DNA of 9,206 nt from contig USCN01000042.1 of assembly GCA_900553165.1 (NCBI GenBank), positions 1 to 9,206 of the forward strand, given 5' to 3'. Shown here in pieces: positions 6,406-9,206 of the stretch (the stretch's first letter is position 1; each line of letters opens with the position of its first letter). The notes under the pieces were generated by a model. The model was given only the letters and a program-made list of their open reading frames with translations. It had not been told where the DNA came from and did no database searches. Source of the DNA: an uncultured Collinsella sp. (GTDB taxonomy: Bacteria > Actinomycetota > Coriobacteriia > Coriobacteriales > Coriobacteriaceae). A program made the translations under genes and the position numbers.

Positions 6406-6908
6406 TGCTTGCCCCTAAGCGTATTCTTCACCGCAAGGTGCAGCGTGGCTCCATGAAGGGCCAGGCCAAGGGTAATACCGAGCTGCATTTCGGCGAGTTT
6501 GGTATCCAGGCTCTCGAGGCCCATTGGATCACCAACCGTCAGATCGAGGCCGCTCGTATTGCCATGACCCGCTACATGAAGCGTGGCGGTCGTGTCTACA
6601 TCACGATCTTCCCCGATAAGCCCATCACCAAGAAGCCTGCCGAGACTCGCATGGGTTCTGGTAAGGGTAACCCCGAGGAGTGGGTGGCCGTCGTCAAGCC
6701 CGGCCGCATCATGTTCGAGGTCAAGGGCGTGCCCGAGGAGGTCGCTCGCGAGGCTCTGCGTCTTGCACAGCACAAGCTTCCCATCAAGACCAAGATTGTT
6801 GCTGCCAAGAACGCTGAGCAGCGCATCGAGAAGGAGATGGCTGAGGAGGCCGCTCTCGAGGCCAAGTGGGCTGCTGAGGACGCCGCCGCCGCCAAGGAGG
6901 AGAACTAA
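6405..6908 (+). CDS. rplP: 50S ribosomal protein L16 with acidic C-terminal extension
   Basis: Large-subunit protein L16, a late-assembling protein that organises the A-site region of the peptidyl-transferase centre. The start is GTG at 6405, overlapping the rpsC stop by one nucleotide (TAGTG), with AGGAGG (6391-6396) 8 nt upstream. Conserved blocks are [83 protein letters not shown] (split here across residues 58-106) and KLPIKTKIV near 126-134. Most bacterial L16 proteins end about here, at 136-145 residues. This one has 167, the extra 25-30 being rich in Ala, Glu and Lys ([22 protein letters not shown]), probably helical. That tail may be lineage-specific; its role is unknown. Confidence 0.97.
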   Translation: MLAPKRILHRKVQRGSMKGQAKGNTELHFGEFGIQALEAHWITNRQIEAARIAMTRYMKRGGRVYITIFPDKPITKKPAETRMGSGKGNPEEWVAVVKPGRIMFEVKGVPEEVAREALRLAQHKLPIKTKIVAAKNAEQRIEKEMAEEAALEAKWAAEDAAAAKEEN

Positions 6909-7123
6909 TGAAGCCCGCAGAGATTCGTGAGCTCTCGGACGCTCAGCTCGTTGAGAAGCTGAAGGAAATGCGCGCCGAGCTCTTTAACCTTCGTTTCCAG
7001 ATGGCCACCAGCCAGCTGGACAACACCGCTCGCGTCAACACCGTGAAGAAGGACATCGCTCGCGTCCTCACGGAGCAGCGCGCCCGCGAGATCGCAGCGG
7101 AGAAGTCCGCTGTCGCCGAGTAG
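6908..7123 (+). CDS. rpmC: 50S ribosomal protein L29
   Basis: Large-subunit protein L29, a two-helix protein beside L23 at the exit-tunnel rim. It has 71 residues. It begins [21 protein letters not shown] and carries the family motif RAELFNLRFQMATSQLDN followed by the second helix with RVKKDIARVLTEQRARE-like residues (actual: N-T-V-K-K-D-I-A-R-V-L). The ATG overlaps the rplP stop by one base (TAATG), and AAGGAGGAG lies in the rplP tail, indicating translational coupling. A short Ala/Glu/Lys tail follows the conserved region. Confidence 0.97.
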   Translation: MKPAEIRELSDAQLVEKLKEMRAELFNLRFQMATSQLDNTARVNTVKKDIARVLTEQRAREIAAEKSAVAE

Positions 7124-7139
7124 GACCTAAGGAGAGAAC

Positions 7140-7400
7140 ATGACTGATTCGCGTAACTCGCGTAAGGTCCGTACGGGTGTCGTTACCTCCGTCTCCGGTG
7201 CCAAGACCATCGTTGTCACCATCACCGAGCGCAAGCGTCACCCCAAGTACGGCAAGATGATGACCAGCTCCAAGAAGCTGCACGCTCACGACGAGGAGTG
7301 CACGGCTGGCGTGGGCGACACCGTCCGCGTTATGGAGACCCGTCCTATGTCCAAGATGAAGCGTTGGCGCCTCATCGAGGTCGTCGAGCGCGCTAAATAA
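7140..7400 (+). CDS. rpsQ: 30S ribosomal protein S17
   Basis: Small-subunit protein S17, an OB-fold protein that initiates assembly of the 16S 5' domain. It has 86 residues. The conserved order is RKVRTGVVTSVSGAKTIVV, then ERKRHPKYGKMM with the KKLHAHDE loop, GDTVRVMETRPMSKMKRW and the final LIEVVERAK. AAGGAGA (7129-7135) is 4-5 nt before the ATG, and the gene is 16 nt after rpmC. In the common bacterial arrangement rpsQ is the last gene of the S10 operon. The 118-nt gap that follows agrees with an operon boundary here. Confidence 0.97.
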   Translation: MTDSRNSRKVRTGVVTSVSGAKTIVVTITERKRHPKYGKMMTSSKKLHAHDEECTAGVGDTVRVMETRPMSKMKRWRLIEVVERAK

Positions 7401-7417
7401 GCAGTCGCTCTTACGAC

Positions 7418-7446
7418 TTGTACGTTTCCGAAGATGTGCGTATGTC
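7418..7446 (+). promoter_or_regulatory. Weak sigma-70-like promoter candidate before rplN
   Basis: TTGTAC (7418-7423) and TATGTC (7441-7446) lie 17 bp apart, the standard spacing, but each matches consensus only at its first half. An alternative -10-like TATAAA is at 7468-7473 with no good partner upstream. The position between rpsQ and rplN is where the spc operon promoter lies in E. coli. This is a weak call. Confidence 0.3.
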
Positions 7447-7511
7447 TGGCTTGCATACCACGGGCCGTATAAAGGCTGCGCACCTCTCTTCGGTTCTTAG
7501 TTCGGAGGAAC
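7428..7511 (+). promoter_or_regulatory. Structured leader of rplN (S10/spc boundary)
   Basis: A long-range stem pairs CCGAAG (7428-7433) with CTTCGG (7488-7493) and GTGCG (7436-7440) with CGCAC (7479-7483), enclosing about 38 nt that can form GTATG/CATAC (7440-7444, 7454-7458). Downstream, GTTC (7493-7496) can pair with GAAC (7508-7511) around the GGAGGA ribosome site. It may regulate rplN or act as a processing site; no known motif is recognised. Confidence 0.42.
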
Positions 7512-7518
7512 ATCTACC

Positions 7519-7887
7519 ATGATTCAGATGCAAACCATGCTGAACGTCGCCGACAACTCCGGCGCTCGCAAGATTCGCTGCATCAAGGTGCTTGGCGGTT
7601 CCAAGCGTCGTTATGCAGGCATCGGCGATGTGTTCATCGGTGCTGTCCAGGAGGCTACCCCTGGCGCCAACGTCAAGAAGAAGGACGTTGTCCGTTGCGT
7701 CGTCGTTCGCACCGTTAAGGAGATCCGCCGCAAGGATGGCTCCTACATTCGCTTTGATGAGAACGCCTGCGTTGTCATCAACAACGATGGTTCGCCCGTC
7801 GGCACCCGTATCTTCGGGCCCGTCGCTCGCGAGCTTCGTGACAAGAAGTACATGAAGATCGTCTCGCTCGCTCCCGAGACCCTGTAG
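7519..7887 (+). CDS. rplN: 50S ribosomal protein L14
   Basis: Large-subunit protein L14, at the subunit interface, contacting L19 and forming bridges to 16S rRNA; it is also the docking site of the silencing factor RsfS. It has 122 residues, the canonical length. It begins [19 protein letters not shown] and contains [14 protein letters not shown], the loop [33 protein letters not shown] and the end [24 protein letters not shown] (split, about residues 96-122). GGAGGA (7504-7509) lies 9 nt before the ATG. In most bacteria it is the first gene of the spc operon, consistent with its own leader here. Confidence 0.98.
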   Translation: MIQMQTMLNVADNSGARKIRCIKVLGGSKRRYAGIGDVFIGAVQEATPGANVKKKDVVRCVVVRTVKEIRRKDGSYIRFDENACVVINNDGSPVGTRIFGPVARELRDKKYMKIVSLAPETL

Positions 7888-7900
7888 TTAGGGGAGATAT

Positions 7901-8206
7901 ATGTATATCAAGAAGGGCGATAAGGTCCAGGTTCTCTCTGGTAAGGATCGCGGCAAGCAGGGCGTTGTCCTGCGTGCTCTCCCCGCCGAGAACAAGGTCG
8001 TTGTCGAGGGCGTTTCGGTCGTCAAGAAGGCCGTCAAGCCCAACGCTGCCAACCAGCAGGGCGGCATCGTTTCGCAGGAGGCTCCCATCGACGCCTCCAA
8101 CGTCAATCTCGTTTGCCCCGAGTGCGGTAAGGTTACCCGCGTCGGTCACGAGAAGGACGGCAAGAACAAGCTGCGCGTCTGCAAGAAGTGCGGCCACAAG
8201 TTCTAA
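7901..8206 (+). CDS. rplX: 50S ribosomal protein L24 with zinc-ribbon-type cysteines
   Basis: Large-subunit protein L24, one of two proteins that nucleate 50S assembly. It has 101 residues. The N-terminus [19 protein letters not shown] carries the KOW motif, followed by [13 protein letters not shown] and [10 protein letters not shown]. The C-terminus has two CxxC pairs, C72/C75 (CPECGK) and C94/C97 (CKKCGH), a metal-binding arrangement seen in many L24 proteins. The gene appears complete, ending three residues after the last cysteine. GGGGAGA (7891-7897) is close to the ATG, and 13 nt separate it from rplN. The next gene would normally be rplE; here a terminator follows within 30 nt. Confidence 0.97.
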   Translation: MYIKKGDKVQVLSGKDRGKQGVVLRALPAENKVVVEGVSVVKKAVKPNAANQQGGIVSQEAPIDASNVNLVCPECGKVTRVGHEKDGKNKLRVCKKCGHKF

Positions 8207-8232
8207 GCTGCCCGCAACATCAAGTTGCTAGC

Positions 8233-8266
8233 AAAGGCCCGGATGCCATGGCACCCGGGCCTTTTT
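8233..8266 (+). terminator. Strong intrinsic terminator after rplX
   Basis: GGCCCGG (8236-8242) pairs perfectly with CCGGGCC (8255-8261). An inner TGCC/GGCA extension (8244-8247, 8250-8253) follows across one mismatch. AAA precedes the stem and TTTTT (8262-8266) follows it. This is a textbook Rho-independent terminator, 27 nt after the rplX stop codon. The A-tract on the other side makes partial function on the minus strand possible. Confidence 0.93.
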
Positions 8267-8396
8267 CTATCCCTACTCGATGGCTTCGGTTCTGCCGTCC
8301 TGTCATTCCGGTTGCATCCAGTTTTCGGTGCCGTCTCGAATCGAGTGCCGCCAGGTGACACCCTGTCGCGTTTCGTCGGCTTCGGGGACAAAAGTC

Positions 8397-8453
8397 GGGA
8401 CAACTCCAAAAACTATTTTCGAACTCAGGGCTTTGAGTTTTTGTTTTTGTCCC
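8397..8453. repeat. Imperfect palindrome, 18-bp arms
   Basis: Arms 8397-8414 and 8436-8453 are complementary at 15 of 18 positions: GGGACAA pairs with TTGTCCC and CAAAAACT with AGTTTTTG, with three central mismatches. The loop is 21 nt. An alternative inner stem, AACTCA/TGAGTT, competes with the 3' arm. GGGACAA also occurs just upstream as a direct repeat (8385-8391). The pyrimidine-rich 3' arm could act as a second, weaker terminator, or this could be a dispersed palindromic repeat. Confidence 0.55.
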
Positions 8454-8610
8454 AAAGGGCGCGGCGGGATGCCTTTGGAGGCTCGATAGCGCCGAAAACG
8501 CCCGTTTTGAAACTTAAATGCCTTTTCGCGTGCAAGCCGCCAGCTGCAATAGGAAGTGAATCAACGCAGGTGGCTTTCAAGCAGTTTGCAAAACTGCAGG
8601 TCGCAGGTCT

Positions 8611-8829
8611 TCATTGCCAGTAGGAGAAATGAGTAGTCTCAGGTGGCTTGCCCATGAGTTGACGAACGGGATTTGAGATTACGCTGACGTCCGGAAACGC
8701 TTCGAGCACGGCGTTACGTTTTTGGGGTTTGGGCGTAGCCCCTGCACCCGCGAGCGCGGGCCTTAAGCCCGCCGAGAGGGTGACGCGTCGAAAACGAAGG
8801 GGAAAGAGAGAAGGGGCCGTCCCTATCAT
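8611..8829 (-). other. Possible remnant coding or repeat-derived reading frame
   Basis: A 72-codon minus-strand frame with no recognised domain. Its C-terminal half (ending GKPPETTHFSYWQ) has a balanced, protein-like composition, while the N-terminal half crosses GC-rich palindromes. The ATG lies inside an inverted repeat (8825-8877). No ribosome site is evident. It might be the tail of a decayed gene or a translated intergenic repeat; a real gene is unlikely. Confidence 0.2.
8747..8772. repeat. Two overlapping GC-rich hairpins
   Basis: CCCGC (8747-8751) pairs with GCGGG (8756-8760); alternatively GCGGGC (8756-8761) pairs with GCCCGC (8767-8772) around CTTAA. The shared GCGGG makes the two stems mutually exclusive. 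No U-tract follows. This is typical of REP-like intergenic palindromes. Confidence 0.45.
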
Positions 8830-8877
8830 TCAGGTTGCGACCGAAGAAGACAAGGAGACCCCCTGAGCCTGAATGAT
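8825..8877. repeat. Perfect 10-bp inverted repeat with 33-nt spacer
   Basis: ATCATTCAGG (8825-8834) is exactly complementary to CCTGAATGAT (8868-8877). The spacer is purine-rich. It may be the pair of ends of a small mobile or palindromic element, or an operator. No gene that it would control is visible. Confidence 0.5.
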
Positions 8878-8948
8878 GCCCCACAGACCGCGTCCGACCG
8901 AGCTCAAGCCGAGCTTTTCCTGACGTCCGCCTTCGCGAAGATGATGGC

Positions 8949-8970
8949 TGGATTGGCTATGGATTGGCAA
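8949..8970. repeat. 11-bp tandem repeat at the probable end of the IS remnant
   Basis: TGGATTGGCTA (8949-8959) is followed directly by TGGATTGGCAA (8960-8970), 10 of 11 identical. It lies 4-25 nt beyond the transposase stop codon, where the terminal inverted repeat of an IS3 element would lie, and starts with TG as those ends do. Which copy, if either, is the true tip cannot be decided without the other end. Confidence 0.35.
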
Positions 8971-8973
8971 CAC

Positions 8974-9206
8974 TTATTTGGACGATTCCGGGAGGGACGG
9001 CCCCGCCTCCCTGAACTCGACCGGCGACATGTAGCCCAGCGTCGAGTGGATCCTGAAGTTGTTGTACCAGTGCACGTAATCCAAGAGCTTGGCTCGGAGC
9101 TCGCGCGTCCCTCCTCGGTCCTTCGGAGTGGCCGACGATCTCCCCGTTGCAGAGGTCGACGAGCAGGCAGACGTAGTTCCACGACGCCCCGACGCGCACG
9201 CAGACC
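8974..9206 (-). pseudogene. IS3-family transposase, 3' remnant with internal deletion and frameshift
   Basis: Read on the minus strand from the window edge, one frame gives VCVRVGASWNYVCLLVDLCN followed by GEIVGHSEGPRRDAR, a stretch typical of the DDE (rve) domain of IS3-family OrfB. A different frame then gives TRELRAKLLDYVHWYNNFRI and HSTLGYMSPVEF, the family's C-terminal signature, ending at TAA (8974-8976). The intervening segment, normally holding the second catalytic Asp (DRGSEF-type) and the Glu, is missing, so the protein cannot be an active recombinase. The join lies within 9100-9111 (CTCGCGCGTCCC on the + strand), where both frames can be read, suggesting deletion at a short homology. 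The 5' part of the element continues beyond the window. Confidence 0.85.

Larger units (their letters stand above)
8267..8973. other. About 700 nt of non-coding, palindrome-rich DNA
   Basis: No convincing gene lies between the terminator and the transposase remnant. The stretch has several inverted repeats (listed separately), a 7-bp hairpin at 8581-8597 (GCAGTTT/AAACTGC), a small stem at 8495-8508, and a tandem GCAGGTC pair at 8596-8609. A ribosome-site-like AGGAGA (8622-8627) precedes a 15-codon reading frame (8629-8676), probably fortuitous. The texture resembles accumulated intergenic repeats or mobile-element debris. Confidence 0.6.

Noticed and set aside
8225..8623. 132-codon + strand frame after rplX
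   Set aside because: It starts inside the terminator region, runs through palindromes, has no ribosome site and no protein-like motifs.
1..9206. CRISPR arrays, rRNA or tRNA genes, and a novel defence or biosynthetic gene set
   Set aside because: No regularly spaced repeats, no rRNA or tRNA signatures, and no unrecognised gene cluster was found on either strand.

Overview
The window is a high-GC stretch of bacterial chromosome. The ribosomal-protein sequences and G/C-ending codon use suggest an actinobacterium of the class Coriobacteriia, close to Collinsella. This is an inference from memory of the protein families; no search was run. Nearly all confident genes are on the + strand, and the only confident minus-strand coding trace is a transposase remnant at the right edge.

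Region 1 (about 1-1962) holds two housekeeping-type genes: a cation diffusion facilitator whose metal-site residues fit manganese export, and a histidine-phosphatase (phosphoglycerate-mutase-like) enzyme 39 nt downstream.

Region 2 (1963-2417) has no convincing gene. It contains a long imperfect hairpin (2011-2145), a 24-bp motif that recurs about 1.9 kb away (2210-2233), and a folded leader (2270-2397) in front of rplC.

Region 3 (2418-8266) is a ribosomal-protein cluster in conserved order: rplC, rplD, rplW, rplB, rpsS, rplV, rpsC, rplP, rpmC, rpsQ, rplN, rplX. Most junctions are tight, and two are 1-nt stop/start overlaps. Long gaps precede rplB (179 nt) and rplN (118 nt, at the classical S10/spc operon boundary). 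Both gaps can fold strongly and may hold extra promoters or translational control sites. The usual first gene of the S10 cluster, rpsJ, is absent before rplC. The usual continuation after rplX (rplE, rpsN, rpsH, rplF and so on) is also absent: a strong intrinsic terminator follows rplX.

Region 4 (8267-9206) is non-coding, repeat-rich DNA with several palindromes. It ends in the 3' end of an IS3-family transposase gene on the minus strand, which has an internal deletion and a frameshift. The cluster therefore appears cut at both ends relative to the common bacterial order, and mobile-element debris lies beside the right cut.

No clearly new multi-gene system is visible. The most interesting signals are the 135-bp hairpin upstream of rplC, the repeated motif and structured leaders at the cluster's internal breaks, and the truncated S10/spc architecture.
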